Below the pieces are notes generated by a model. The model made no database searches and was not told where the DNA came from. It saw only the letters and a list, made by a program, of their open reading frames with translations. From Eudoraea sp. (GTDB taxonomy: Bacteria > Bacteroidota > Bacteroidia > Flavobacteriales > Flavobacteriaceae), in the NCBI GenBank assembly GCA_024639765.1, contig JAHEHU010000004.1:1-34115 (forward strand): DNA of 34,115 nt. Reading direction: 5' to 3'. The first letter of the stretch is position 1. Each line of letters opens with the position of its first letter. Positions 1 through 8,125 of this stretch are shown here, in pieces. The position numbers and the translations under genes were made by a program.

Positions 1-107
1 ACGGATTGTTCATAAGTTGTTACTAACTTCAACAACCTGACATACAACAATTTCTATTTTTTTACGTCTTTAGAATACACCCCTATAACCTTTTAATAAC
101 CAACAAG

Positions 108-197
108 ATGTATTCCTTCTTCTGGATCCTTTTGATATTGATCGCGATCAATATCGTTTTATTGTTACTCAGTGCCACGAGTAAATCAAAAATGTAA
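108..197 (+). CDS. Micro-membrane protein, 29 aa (family copy 1)
   Basis: A 29-codon ORF from ATG to TAA encodes one hydrophobic helix (about residues 4-22) and a short basic tail (SKSKM). I do not recognise a named family. The case for coding is comparison inside this window: aligned without gaps to the ORFs at 257-346 and 15401-15580 it shares F4, F5, I7, L11, N15, L18, L19 and S22. A central Asn in a single transmembrane helix is notable and could drive helix-helix packing. No Pfam-type function can be assigned. Inserted in the inner membrane, probably cytoplasmic C-terminus by the positive-inside rule. A hairpin follows three bases after the stop. Confidence 0.6.
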   Translation: MYSFFWILLILIAINIVLLLLSATSKSKM

Positions 198-199
198 AA

Positions 200-223
200 A
201 AACCCTACCGCAAGGTAGGGTTT
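200..223 (+). terminator. Perfect 10-bp hairpin with GCAA loop
   Basis: Arms AAACCCTACC (200-209) and GGTAGGGTTT (214-223) pair perfectly around a GCAA tetraloop of the GNRA class. It sits directly after the stop of the first micro-ORF and before the second. The following T-run is short (TTTAG), so it could be a weak terminator, a processing or stabilising element, or an attenuator between the two small genes. Confidence 0.6.
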
Positions 224-256
224 AGTACAGTTAAGATGTTACATTAAAAAAAGACT

Positions 257-346
257 ATGTCTATATTCTTTAGCATCTTATTATTCCTGGTAGTACTTAA
301 TATGGTATTGTTATTGTTTTCCATACAAGTAACGAAACGGAGTTAA
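257..346 (+). CDS. Micro-membrane protein, 29 aa (family copy 2)
   Basis: A second 29-codon ATG-TAA ORF, the same length as its neighbour at 108-197. It has one hydrophobic helix (residues about 4-23) and a basic C-terminus (VTKRS). It shares F4, F5, I7, L11, N15, V17, L18, L19, L20 and S22 with copy 1 in an ungapped alignment, although the DNA is clearly diverged, which points to an old tandem duplication under protein-level selection. Function unknown. It is convergent with the PPIase gene that ends at 391. Confidence 0.6.
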   Translation: MSIFFSILLFLVVLNMVLLLFSIQVTKRS

Positions 347-390
347 GTCAACTTTACCCGATTTCTGGAATTCAAAGTTGCATCACCTGC

Positions 391-1323
391 TTATTTGGCA
401 TCCATTAACTCTACATCAAAGATCAGTGTAGCGTTTGGAGGTATTACACCGCCTGCTCCCGCACTCCCATATGCCAAATGAGATGGGATCACAAAACGAG
501 CCTTATCTCCTACTTTTAAGAGACCAATGCCCTCATCCCAACCTGGAATCACCTGACCAACACCGAGTTGAAAGGAAATTGGTTTATTCCGCTTATAGGA
601 AGAATCGAAAACTTGACCGCTAACCAAGGATCCCTCATAGTGTACGGAGACCTCTTTACCTTTTGACGCTTGTTTTCCAGATCCCTTTTTTATCATTTTA
701 TAATGAAGACCGCTTTCTGTTTTATCAAATCCGGCTGCTATCTTCTGCATTTGTTCTTCAGCCTTCTTTTTTTCTTCAGCAAGTCTTTTCTCTCTTGAAC
801 CTTCAAAAGTTCTGAATGCTTCTACTGCATTCCATTCCTGAGCTTCTTTTCCCACGCGTAGAATTTCCAGCGACTCTATGGTGTCTCCCTGCTCAATGGC
901 ATCTACCACTTCTTGTCCCGCTTCCACGTTGCCAAAAACAGTGTGTTTATTATCTAACCAGGGCGTGGCTACATGGGTTATAAAGAACTGACTCCCGTTA
1001 GATCCGGGACCGGCATTGGCCATAGAAAGTACCCCCGGGCCATCATGCGTAAGGTCTGGATGAAATTCGTCATCGAACTTGTAACCCGGATCTCCTGTTC
1101 CGGTGCCTAAAGGGCAACCACCCTGTATCATAAAATCTGGTATTACCCTGTGAAAGGATAATCCGTCGTAATAAGGAGTGCCTTGTGGTTTGGCGTCATT
1201 TTCCAAAGTTCCTTCAGCCAGGGCTATAAAATTCCCAACCGTACCAGGGGTTTTGTCATGTGTTAATTTTATCAGGATCTCCCCCTTTGTCGTATTGAAT
1301 TTAGCGTAAATTCCGTTTTGCAT
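391..1323 (-). CDS. Cyclophilin-FKBP fusion peptidyl-prolyl isomerase
   Basis: Two prolyl isomerase domains are fused in one 310-residue chain. The N-terminal part (about 5-160) is a cyclophilin: it has [13 protein letters not shown], the GSQFFIT segment and [10 protein letters not shown], which hold the catalytic Arg and the conserved Trp. A charged helical linker (about 160-205, [14 protein letters not shown]) leads to an FKBP domain with [22 protein letters not shown] and [14 protein letters not shown]. No signal peptide is seen, so it should be cytoplasmic. I chose the ATG at 1323; the frame stays open back to a TTG at 1347, but residues upstream of MQNGIYAKF do not look like cyclophilin. 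Likely role: protein folding. Confidence 0.9.
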   Translation of the reverse strand: MQNGIYAKFNTTKGEILIKLTHDKTPGTVGNFIALAEGTLENDAKPQGTPYYDGLSFHRVIPDFMIQGGCPLGTGTGDPGYKFDDEFHPDLTHDGPGVLSMANAGPGSNGSQFFITHVATPWLDNKHTVFGNVEAGQEVVDAIEQGDTIESLEILRVGKEAQEWNAVEAFRTFEGSREKRLAEEKKKAEEQMQKIAAGFDKTESGLHYKMIKKGSGKQASKGKEVSVHYEGSLVSGQVFDSSYKRNKPISFQLGVGQVIPGWDEGIGLLKVGDKARFVIPSHLAYGSAGAGGVIPPNATLIFDVELMDAK

Positions 1324-1418
1324 ATGATCGTTTTTTATGAGCCGCAAAGGTAATAAAATTAACAGCGACCTACCTCGTTTAACGATTCATATCCTTACCA
1401 CAGCATATTATGGTACCG

Positions 1419-2804
1419 CTAATTTACCGATCCCAGATCATATTTGTCTGCAAGATACATCAGACTTACCATGGCAGCCGCTCCCAGTTCCAATTCGCGT
1501 TTATTCACATGTTCAAATGTATCGTTCTCTGCATGGTGGTGAGCAAAATAGCGCTGAGTATCCGGGCGCAGTCCTGCCAACACCATTCCTTCTTTTTTAA
1601 GAGGTCCTATGTCTGCCCCTCCTCCTCCTTTTGAGAATTGTTGCATCAGATATGGTTCAAAAAGAGATTTCCACTGCAGAATAAAGGTGAAATCTGCCTC
1701 TGAACTATCAAAAGAAAACCCTCTTGGGGTGAACCCTCCTGCATCACTTTCTAGTGCAAATACATGTTTCTCTCCTTTAACCTCAGCTTCTGAAGCATAT
1801 TTCCTACCCCCTCTCAGGCCGTTTTCTTCATTCATAAATAACACCACCCGTATAGTCCTCTTAGGTTTATAGCCACTGAGTTTTATAATGCGTAAGACAT
1901 CCATACTTTGCACGCAGCCGGCACCATCATCATGCGCACCATCCCCGAGATCCCATGAATCCAGATGACCACCAACGACCATTATCTCATTAGGTTTTGA
2001 ACTGCCTGTGATCTCACCTATAACATTAAAAGACGGCACATCTTCTAATTGTTTGCAATTCAGTTTAAAGTAAAATTGAATATTTGGATCCAATCTAAGT
2101 GTAGTGCTCAAGAATTCGGCCCCATTGGTACTAATGGCAGCCGCAGGGATCTTTTCAGCATCCGGAAGATCTCCATAACGGGTAGAGCCTGTATGAGGAT
2201 AGTCATCGAGTCTTAAGTTCATAGACCTGACAATGACCCCAACAGCTCCATATTTGGAGGCTTCAGCTGCTCCTGAGGATCTTTGATCTACCGCGCCACT
2301 ATATGCCTGGAACGTATTTAAAAGGGTTGGATCCATAGGGCGATTAAAAAAAACGATCTTCCCCTGTATCTTCTCCCTACCTAAGCTTTCCAGATCAGCT
2401 AAATCCATTACTTCTATGACATTAGCCTTTACTCCCCCAGGAGGCGTTGCAACAGACCCTCCCAATGCGCAGATAGGAACATTACTCGTATACCCCGGTT
2501 TGCTTTCGATATAGGCAAATTCTGGAGTGCCACGTACCCATTTGGGTACCATAACCGGTTGCAGCCAAACCTTATCCAGCCCCAAGGAATCCAATTCTGC
2601 CTTCGTATATGAAATGGCCTGTTCTGCCTGAACAGATCCGGATAATCGTCCCCCAATTTGATTTGACAGATGATTTAGCCAATTGTATGACTTTCCTTGT
2701 GTGAGGGCGAGGTCATAGAATTTTTTTAATTGTTTTTCATCCTCTGTCTGGCTATAGCCGGTAGCTAAATTAACAAGAAGGATCAGGTAAATTAATTTTT
2801 TCAT
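1419..2804 (-). CDS. Secreted M28-family zinc metallopeptidase
   Basis: A 461-residue protein with a signal peptide (MKKLIYLILLVNLATGYSQ) and the plasma-glutamate-carboxypeptidase-like M28 architecture: a PA-domain-like insert in the first half (about 120-240) and a di-zinc catalytic domain. Expected metal ligands and catalytic residues are visible: H280 and D282 in GGHLDSWD, D292 in HDDGAG, E326/E327 in MNEENG, D354 in ESDAGG and a His in the AHHHAEND segment near 424. It should hydrolyse N-terminal residues of peptides or dipeptides outside the cytoplasm. Its ATG overlaps the stop of the upstream kinase gene by one base (TAATG), so translation is probably coupled. All catalytic positions appear intact. 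Confidence 0.9.
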   Translation of the reverse strand: MKKLIYLILLVNLATGYSQTEDEKQLKKFYDLALTQGKSYNWLNHLSNQIGGRLSGSVQAEQAISYTKAELDSLGLDKVWLQPVMVPKWVRGTPEFAYIESKPGYTSNVPICALGGSVATPPGGVKANVIEVMDLADLESLGREKIQGKIVFFNRPMDPTLLNTFQAYSGAVDQRSSGAAEASKYGAVGVIVRSMNLRLDDYPHTGSTRYGDLPDAEKIPAAAISTNGAEFLSTTLRLDPNIQFYFKLNCKQLEDVPSFNVIGEITGSSKPNEIMVVGGHLDSWDLGDGAHDDGAGCVQSMDVLRIIKLSGYKPKRTIRVVLFMNEENGLRGGRKYASEAEVKGEKHVFALESDAGGFTPRGFSFDSSEADFTFILQWKSLFEPYLMQQFSKGGGGADIGPLKKEGMVLAGLRPDTQRYFAHHHAENDTFEHVNKRELELGAAAMVSLMYLADKYDLGSVN

Positions 2805-3682
2805 TATTCGTTCTCTAATTGTTCTTTATACGATTCAATGTTCAACTTTGTTTCTTCATCCAGTTCAGGTTCTACTACGTCCGTATACTTCGATAACTCC
2901 TGCAACAGTATTTCTGCCACTAGGACCCTCGCTGCCTCCTTACTATCTGCAGGTATCACATACCATGGAGCATGATTTTTAGAAGTTTTATTGATCGCCT
3001 CCTCATAGCACTGCTGATATTTTCCCCACAGGGCACGTTCCTTAAGATCGCCGGATGAAAATTTCCAATTCTTTTCTTTTAACTCGAGCCTTCTTAATAA
3101 ACGCCGCCGTTGTTCTTCTTTAGACAAATGCAAAAAGAATTTGAAAATGATGGTACCATTTTGAACTAAATGTTGTTCAAAATCATTTATCTGCTTAAAC
3201 CTCTTCTCCCAAAATACCTCATCAATATCATCTACACTATGAATACCCGGTATGTGTTCTCCTAAAATATAGGACGGATGAACACGTGTTACCAGTACAT
3301 TCTCATAATGGGTGCGATTAAAAACACCAAATTTACCTTTGGCGGGTAAGGCTATATAATGCCTCCAAAGATAATCATGACTCCGTTCCAGTTCTGTTGG
3401 AACCTTAAAACTATATACTTGAACCCCACGTACATTGAAATCCTTAAATACCTCCCGGATAAGACTGTCTTTCCCAGACGTATCCATTCCCTGTAAACAT
3501 ATGAGTACGCTATACTTATCGTGGGCATACATAACGTCCTGAAATTTCCCCAGTTTCTTACGTTTTCTTTTTAGGTATTTCTTGAGTTGTTTTTCTGAAG
3601 CTTCAAGATCCTCGAGGGTTTTGCAAGAATTGAGTTGAATCTCACCTTGTGCCTTATATTCATTTGTGACAATGTTCTTCAT
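2804..3682 (-). CDS. PPK2-family polyphosphate kinase
   Basis: The 292-residue protein matches the PPK2 family, which moves phosphate between polyphosphate and nucleotides. Visible motifs: a Walker A-like loop GMDTSGKDS (about 65-73), the lid/substrate element FNRTHYENVL (about 121-130), and an Arg-rich segment EEQRRRLLRRLE typical of the lid helix. A lysine-rich N-terminal region (KKYLKRKRKKLGKFQ) precedes the core, as in other PPK2 proteins. Family knowledge does not let me say from sequence alone whether it phosphorylates NMP, NDP or both. It lies upstream of and overlaps the M28 peptidase gene by one base. Confidence 0.9.
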   Translation of the reverse strand: MKNIVTNEYKAQGEIQLNSCKTLEDLEASEKQLKKYLKRKRKKLGKFQDVMYAHDKYSVLICLQGMDTSGKDSLIREVFKDFNVRGVQVYSFKVPTELERSHDYLWRHYIALPAKGKFGVFNRTHYENVLVTRVHPSYILGEHIPGIHSVDDIDEVFWEKRFKQINDFEQHLVQNGTIIFKFFLHLSKEEQRRRLLRRLELKEKNWKFSSGDLKERALWGKYQQCYEEAINKTSKNHAPWYVIPADSKEAARVLVAEILLQELSKYTDVVEPELDEETKLNIESYKEQLENE

Positions 3683-3872
3683 AGGATGAATATAAAATAA
3701 TTTATAATGCTATCGTAGCTCCCCATTACAAATTAGAGAAGAAAAAGGAGGGTGCCTTTCCATAATTTCACGTAAATCGTGGCTTTTTCCCATTATGACG
3801 ATAAAATGAGGCCGGAAAAGTCTTCTCTTTTATCTTTAACCCACCAAGTCTTATCCTAAAGCCCCTTTGTAT

Positions 3873-4568
3873 ATGAAAGGACTTATAGCTTCTATATGGC
3901 TAACCCTTTTACCGGTTCTTACTGCTATGGCAGGCTACAATGCTTGTGACTACGCTGGTTCTAATATCAGTTATATTAGGACACAAACCCAAAATGCCTT
4001 ACAAGCCCAAAAGTTAAATATGGTGCACTACTATGCCTACAAAGCATTGAATGCCATAGAAAAATCTAAAAAACAGTTTAACGATTGTGGTTGTGAATAC
4101 GCCCAACAAAGTATTGAAGAGGGGGAAAATAATCTGAAAAAGGCCATAAGGGTAACTACTCTTCAAAGTTCAAGGATCTTTCTTGAAAAGGCCATGGAGA
4201 ATGCTCAGGGCAGTTTGGAAGCCCTGCAGGACCACAATGAGTTACATAACAGTGAGTACGGGAATGATATTCTGGCCCTGAACACGAACGATCTAAAAAA
4301 ACCTGCCAAATCATTTCAACCCATCCAGGGAAAAATTCTGGAATCCAAAATAGATTCCTCCTTAGTTAGTTTTCAAAATTCCCTCAATAAGGTTGTGCTA
4401 ACAGTAGAATGTGATAAAGCACAAGATTTTGTTCAACGTATTTTTGAGCGTTGTGAATTAGAGCTCCTTAAAACCAACTTAACCGAAGGCAAACGCTATT
4501 ACAACTTAAAAACAAAAGAAATAGCAGCCAACGCCATGGAAGAGTTATCTGCCAATTGTGCACAGTAA
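3873..4568 (+). CDS. Secreted helical protein, unknown function, six Cys
   Basis: I do not recognise this family. The protein (231 aa from the ATG at 3873; a TTG two codons upstream is less likely) starts with a signal peptide (LLPVLTAMAG) and then is strongly helical, with long stretches of alternating charged and Ala/Leu residues and repeated KAL/EKA elements suggestive of a helical bundle or coiled coil. The mature part has six cysteines (in NACDY, DCGCE, VECDK, ERCEL and ANCAQ), enough for three disulfides, which fits an exported protein. It stands alone on the plus strand, convergent with the response regulator gene. Confidence 0.75.
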   Translation: MKGLIASIWLTLLPVLTAMAGYNACDYAGSNISYIRTQTQNALQAQKLNMVHYYAYKALNAIEKSKKQFNDCGCEYAQQSIEEGENNLKKAIRVTTLQSSRIFLEKAMENAQGSLEALQDHNELHNSEYGNDILALNTNDLKKPAKSFQPIQGKILESKIDSSLVSFQNSLNKVVLTVECDKAQDFVQRIFERCELELLKTNLTEGKRYYNLKTKEIAANAMEELSANCAQ

Positions 4569-4605
4569 TTGTAAGGTGTAATAATACTTCGCCTTTTATT
4601 TCCAC

Positions 4606-5769
4606 CTATTTACTGGCGAATAGTTTCACATCTTCTTCAGATATTTCATCATTACCCAAAATAGTAAGCCTTTCCACCACATTTCGTAATTCCCTGATAT
4701 TCCCTGTCCAGTCGTACGCCTTCAGAAGTTGGAGTGCTTTTGCAGAAAATCGTTTAGGTGCAATACCCTGTTCGGCGCCTATTTTCTCGGAAAAATGCTC
4801 TATTAGAAGAGGTATATCGTTCCTTCTGTCATTTAGGGATGGCACTTTTATCAAAATGACGGCAAGTCTGTGGTAAAGGTCCTCACGAAATCTGCCTTCC
4901 TCAATTTCTTTACTCAGGTCCTTATTGGTAGCCGCTACCACGCGCACATCAACACTGATATCTTTGTCCGATCCTACCCGTGAAATTTTATTCTCTTGTA
5001 ATGCCCTTAAAACTTTAGCCTGGGCAGAGAGACTCATATCCCCTATCTCATCCAGAAAGATGGTTCCCTTATTAGCTGTTTCAAATTTACCCGCTCTGTC
5101 TTTTACCGCCGAGGTAAACGCTCCCTTTACATGCCCAAAAAGTTCACTTTCAATCAATTCTGAGGGAATGGCAGCGCAATTCACTTCAATAAATGGGCCA
5201 GCATGTCGTTCACTTTTTTCATGGATCCAATGTGCAACAAGTTCCTTTCCCGTTCCATTAGAACCGGTAATCAGGACCCTGGCATCTGTAGGAGCCACTT
5301 TTTCTATCATGTCCTTGATGCCGGCGATCTCAGGGCTTTCACCTATCATTTCATAGGTCTTACTAACCTTTTTCTTAAGGATCTTGTTTTCTATGACCAG
5401 TTCTTTTTTGTCCAATGCATTTCTAACCGTGGTGAGTAATCTATTTAGATCCGGAGGTTTGGAAATATAATCGAATGCGCCTAATCGCATGGTATTGACG
5501 GCAGTGTCCAGGTCACCATGGCCAGAGATCATGATAAAAGGGATCTCTGGTTTAATCTTTCTTGCAGCCTGAAGAACTTCCACCCCATCCATTTTGGGCA
5601 TTTTTATGTCACATAGTGCCAGGTCATAATCGTTCTTTTTGATCATATCCAGGCCTTTTTGGCCATCTTCTGCTTCTTCTAATTGATAACTATCATTTTC
5701 TTCTGAAAGAATTTTGACCAATACCCTTCGGATGGCGGCTTCATCTTCAATAACTAATATTTTTGGCAT
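4606..5769 (-). CDS. NtrC-type response regulator lacking the HTH domain
   Basis: This 387-residue protein has an N-terminal receiver domain (about 1-120; phosphoacceptor D54 in CDIKMP, S82, K104) and a sigma-54 AAA+ activator domain (about 140-370; Walker A GSNGTGKE at 169-176, Walker B region GTIFLDEIGD at 235-244, arginine-finger region GRFREDLYHRL). The sigma-54 contact loop reads GAFTSA (216-221) instead of GAFTGA. It ends at residue 387, just after the NIRELRNVVERL helix, so the Fis-type HTH found in NtrC is absent. It should activate RpoN promoters after phosphorylation, probably from solution or via a partner. No sensor kinase gene is adjacent. Confidence 0.92.
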   Translation of the reverse strand: MPKILVIEDEAAIRRVLVKILSEENDSYQLEEAEDGQKGLDMIKKNDYDLALCDIKMPKMDGVEVLQAARKIKPEIPFIMISGHGDLDTAVNTMRLGAFDYISKPPDLNRLLTTVRNALDKKELVIENKILKKKVSKTYEMIGESPEIAGIKDMIEKVAPTDARVLITGSNGTGKELVAHWIHEKSERHAGPFIEVNCAAIPSELIESELFGHVKGAFTSAVKDRAGKFETANKGTIFLDEIGDMSLSAQAKVLRALQENKISRVGSDKDISVDVRVVAATNKDLSKEIEEGRFREDLYHRLAVILIKVPSLNDRRNDIPLLIEHFSEKIGAEQGIAPKRFSAKALQLLKAYDWTGNIRELRNVVERLTILGNDEISEEDVKLFASK

Positions 5770-5824
5770 GCTTTTCTATTATTTAGTACCGAATCTATAA
5801 AAAGACCCATATGTTTTACTTCAT

Positions 5825-5840
5825 TTCAAAAACGGTGCCA
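5825..5840 (-). promoter_or_regulatory. Sigma-54-like promoter upstream of the response regulator
   Basis: Read on the minus strand the site is TGGCAC-CGTTT-TTGA, which matches the RpoN consensus TGGCAC-N5-TTGC at every position except the last C. It lies in the 117-base gap between the MscS gene and the NtrC-type gene, about 55 bases before that gene's ATG. The -12 GC doublet is normally strongly conserved, so the GA here lowers confidence. If real, the regulator gene may be autoregulated. Confidence 0.4.
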
Positions 5841-5886
5841 GCTATCAGAATCCTTCTCACATTAAGACGAATAGAATGCCAGGCCG

Positions 5887-6786
5887 TTACTTCACTTTTC
5901 CCTTTTCGGGCATGGTTGAGGCATTGCGATGAAGGAAAGGACTTTGCTGATACACATGAACATCTCGCTGTGGAAACGGAATGGTAACGCCATTTGTCCT
6001 GAATTGTTCATCAATATTATACCGCATTTCACTTCGCATTTTGGGTACACCAAAACTATTCGAAATAAAAAAGTTAAGTGAAAAGATCAAAGCGGAGTCT
6101 CCAAAATCATCAAAATGCACAAAAGGTTCTGGTGATTTTAATATTCCTTTTTGATGAGTGCCCACATCCAGTAATATTTTTGTGACCAATTCCACATCAC
6201 TACCATACGCCACGCCAACGATCAGTGATTCCCTTGTCATATTATGATTTTGGGTGTGGTTGTAAATCGTATTGGTTAAAAAGATATGATTCGGAATAAT
6301 GATCACTTTGTCATCCCTGGTAATGGCCCTTGTGCTCCTCAAACGTATCTCGAACACCTTACCCACCTTGCCATCTACTTCTATGATATCCCCAACATGA
6401 ATAGATTGGTCCAGTATCATAAGAATTCCAGAAATTATATCCTGGAAAAGGTTTTGAAGCGCAAAACCTAATCCAACAAATAATGCCGCTGAAGCGGTTA
6501 GGAGGACCGTAAGATTTACTCCGGAAGTATGGAGGATCACAATTATGACAAGTATGTAAAAAAGGTATTTTAAAAAGGAAAATATGCTTACGAACTTGTT
6601 TTTGTCAGACTCAGGTAATTTTTTTACCACAACGTTGTGGATGATACGCAGTAAATAGGTTACGATAATAACCGCGATCACAATACTCAGAAAAGTACCA
6701 ATGGTTATGTGTATATTTTCACTGTCATAGATCTGAAAAGACAGGATGTCATTGAATTTTGATAAAAGTTCCTTTAGCTTTTCCAT
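5887..6786 (-). CDS. MscS-family small-conductance mechanosensitive channel
   Basis: The 299-residue protein has three predicted membrane helices (about 27-50, 68-88, 92-122), the last being the glycine/alanine-rich pore helix with GLGFALQNLFQDIISG, followed by the MscS beta domain (VGDIIEVDGKVGKV, RDDKVIIIPNH) and a C-terminal alpha/beta domain. This is the minimal MscS arrangement. It should release small solutes through the inner membrane on hypo-osmotic shock. It starts one base after the ABC permease stop, so it is probably in the same transcript as the exporter genes. Confidence 0.92.
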   Translation of the reverse strand: MEKLKELLSKFNDILSFQIYDSENIHITIGTFLSIVIAVIIVTYLLRIIHNVVVKKLPESDKNKFVSIFSFLKYLFYILVIIVILHTSGVNLTVLLTASAALFVGLGFALQNLFQDIISGILMILDQSIHVGDIIEVDGKVGKVFEIRLRSTRAITRDDKVIIIPNHIFLTNTIYNHTQNHNMTRESLIVGVAYGSDVELVTKILLDVGTHQKGILKSPEPFVHFDDFGDSALIFSLNFFISNSFGVPKMRSEMRYNIDEQFRTNGVTIPFPQRDVHVYQQSPFLHRNASTMPEKGKVK

Positions 6787-6787
6787 C

Positions 6788-8125
6788 TCAGTATTTTAAC
6801 CATTTAAATAATTCCTTATAACTCGGCTTTTTACCATACATCAGGATACCAACCCTGTAGATCTTTGCTGCCAGCCAAACGATCCCTATAAAGGTTCCAA
6901 CCAATAAGGTAATGGAAAGGATCAATTGCCAAATGGGCACGCCCCCCTCTCCTATTCCTCCGGGCAGACGCATAAGCATTACTATAGGGGAGGTAAGGGG
7001 AAAAAGTGAAAAGCCGACAGCTATGGGCCCGTGTGGGTTCCCAAAAACAGAAAAGAATCCGACATAAATAGCCAAAATTAATGGTAAAATGATCGGAAAT
7101 ATAAATTGCTGTGTGTCTGTCTCGTTATCAACGGCCGCTCCTATTGCGGCATAAATAGAGCTGAAAATAAGATATCCTAAAATAAAATAGATCATAAAAA
7201 AGAAGATGAGCATGGCCCATGGAATTTGAAAGAGCTCATTGGCGTATAATTGCATTTCACTAACCTCGGTAGGCATTGCTGCCAATCCGTTAGCCGCAGA
7301 ACCTGGTAAAACAGCAGTATTTTGAATGCCGGAGGTGTCCAGGCCTAGAAAAGACATTACGACCAGGAGTAATAGGGAAGCAGAAAAAATCCAGATCGCA
7401 AACTGCGTAAGGCCGGCTAGCGAAGTGCCAATGATCTTGCCCATCATCAGTTGAAAAGGTTTTACAGAAGATATGATCACTTCTATGATTCTACTGGTTT
7501 TTTCCTCAATCACACTCCTCATCACAAAACCACCATAAATAATAATAAACATCATTATCAAATACCCAAATCCGCCTCCAATAAAGGCTTTTATTTCATT
7601 GATCCCCTTTAAATTTTGTTCCCCTTCAAAGGTTTCTGTTTGAAGTTGAAATCCAGAATCAATATCCTCAAACTCCTGAGCAGAAACACCAAGATCTACC
7701 AATTTTTCTTGTCGCAAACGTTCCTGAAATACTCCATCGAGCTTTGATAAAACATTAGAATTTGGAGCTTCTTTAGTAAAGAAATAAGCACTTTTAGATA
7801 CCTCTACAACGGTTTCTCCTTCTGGAATATAGAGAAGTCCGTAAAAGTTTAAGGCCAGGGTAGAATCTTTGGCTTCTTCCAGGCTAAGATCCTTTAAAAT
7901 AACATATGAAGTGCTCTTAGCAGGTCCAAAATCTGTGGAAAAGAACGAACTTTCATTTAGCACACTGATCACCCTGGTCTCACTGTCATTGATCTTGGTA
8001 AGGTATGCGATGAGAACTATCATGCCCACCATTAAAATGGGACTCAAAAAGGTCATGATCACAAAAGACTTATTGCGCACCTTTGCCAGGTATTCCCTTT
8101 TTATAATCAACCCTAATTTATTCAT
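6788..8125 (-). CDS. ABC-2 type exporter permease (NatB-like)
   Basis: A 445-residue permease: one N-terminal helix (about 20-42), a large extracytoplasmic domain (about 45-180), then a cluster of five to six helices (about 180-430). The sequence RNKSFVIMTFLSPILM at the N-terminus and the conserved cytoplasmic segment EEKTSRIIEVIISSVKP (about 205-225) are typical of NatB-like ABC-2 permeases. It pairs with the ATPase gene upstream, which overlaps it by eight bases. The substrate cannot be deduced; sodium, drug or lipid export have been reported for relatives. Confidence 0.88.
   Translation of the reverse strand: MNKLGLIIKREYLAKVRNKSFVIMTFLSPILMVGMIVLIAYLTKINDSETRVISVLNESSFFSTDFGPAKSTSYVILKDLSLEEAKDSTLALNFYGLLYIPEGETVVEVSKSAYFFTKEAPNSNVLSKLDGVFQERLRQEKLVDLGVSAQEFEDIDSGFQLQTETFEGEQNLKGINEIKAFIGGGFGYLIMMFIIIYGGFVMRSVIEEKTSRIIEVIISSVKPFQLMMGKIIGTSLAGLTQFAIWIFSASLLLLVVMSFLGLDTSGIQNTAVLPGSAANGLAAMPTEVSEMQLYANELFQIPWAMLIFFFMIYFILGYLIFSSIYAAIGAAVDNETDTQQFIFPIILPLILAIYVGFFSVFGNPHGPIAVGFSLFPLTSPIVMLMRLPGGIGEGGVPIWQLILSITLLVGTFIGIVWLAAKIYRVGILMYGKKPSYKELFKWLKY

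Noticed and set aside
72-87. AATACACCCCTAT upstream of the first micro-ORF, similar to the left arm of the PII-amt palindrome (12 of 13 bases)
   Set aside because: There is no matching GGGGT arm nearby, so it is a half-site only and too short to claim.
4925-5356. A 143-codon open frame on the plus strand inside the response regulator gene
   Set aside because: It is antisense to conserved receiver and AAA+ motifs and does not resemble any protein family.
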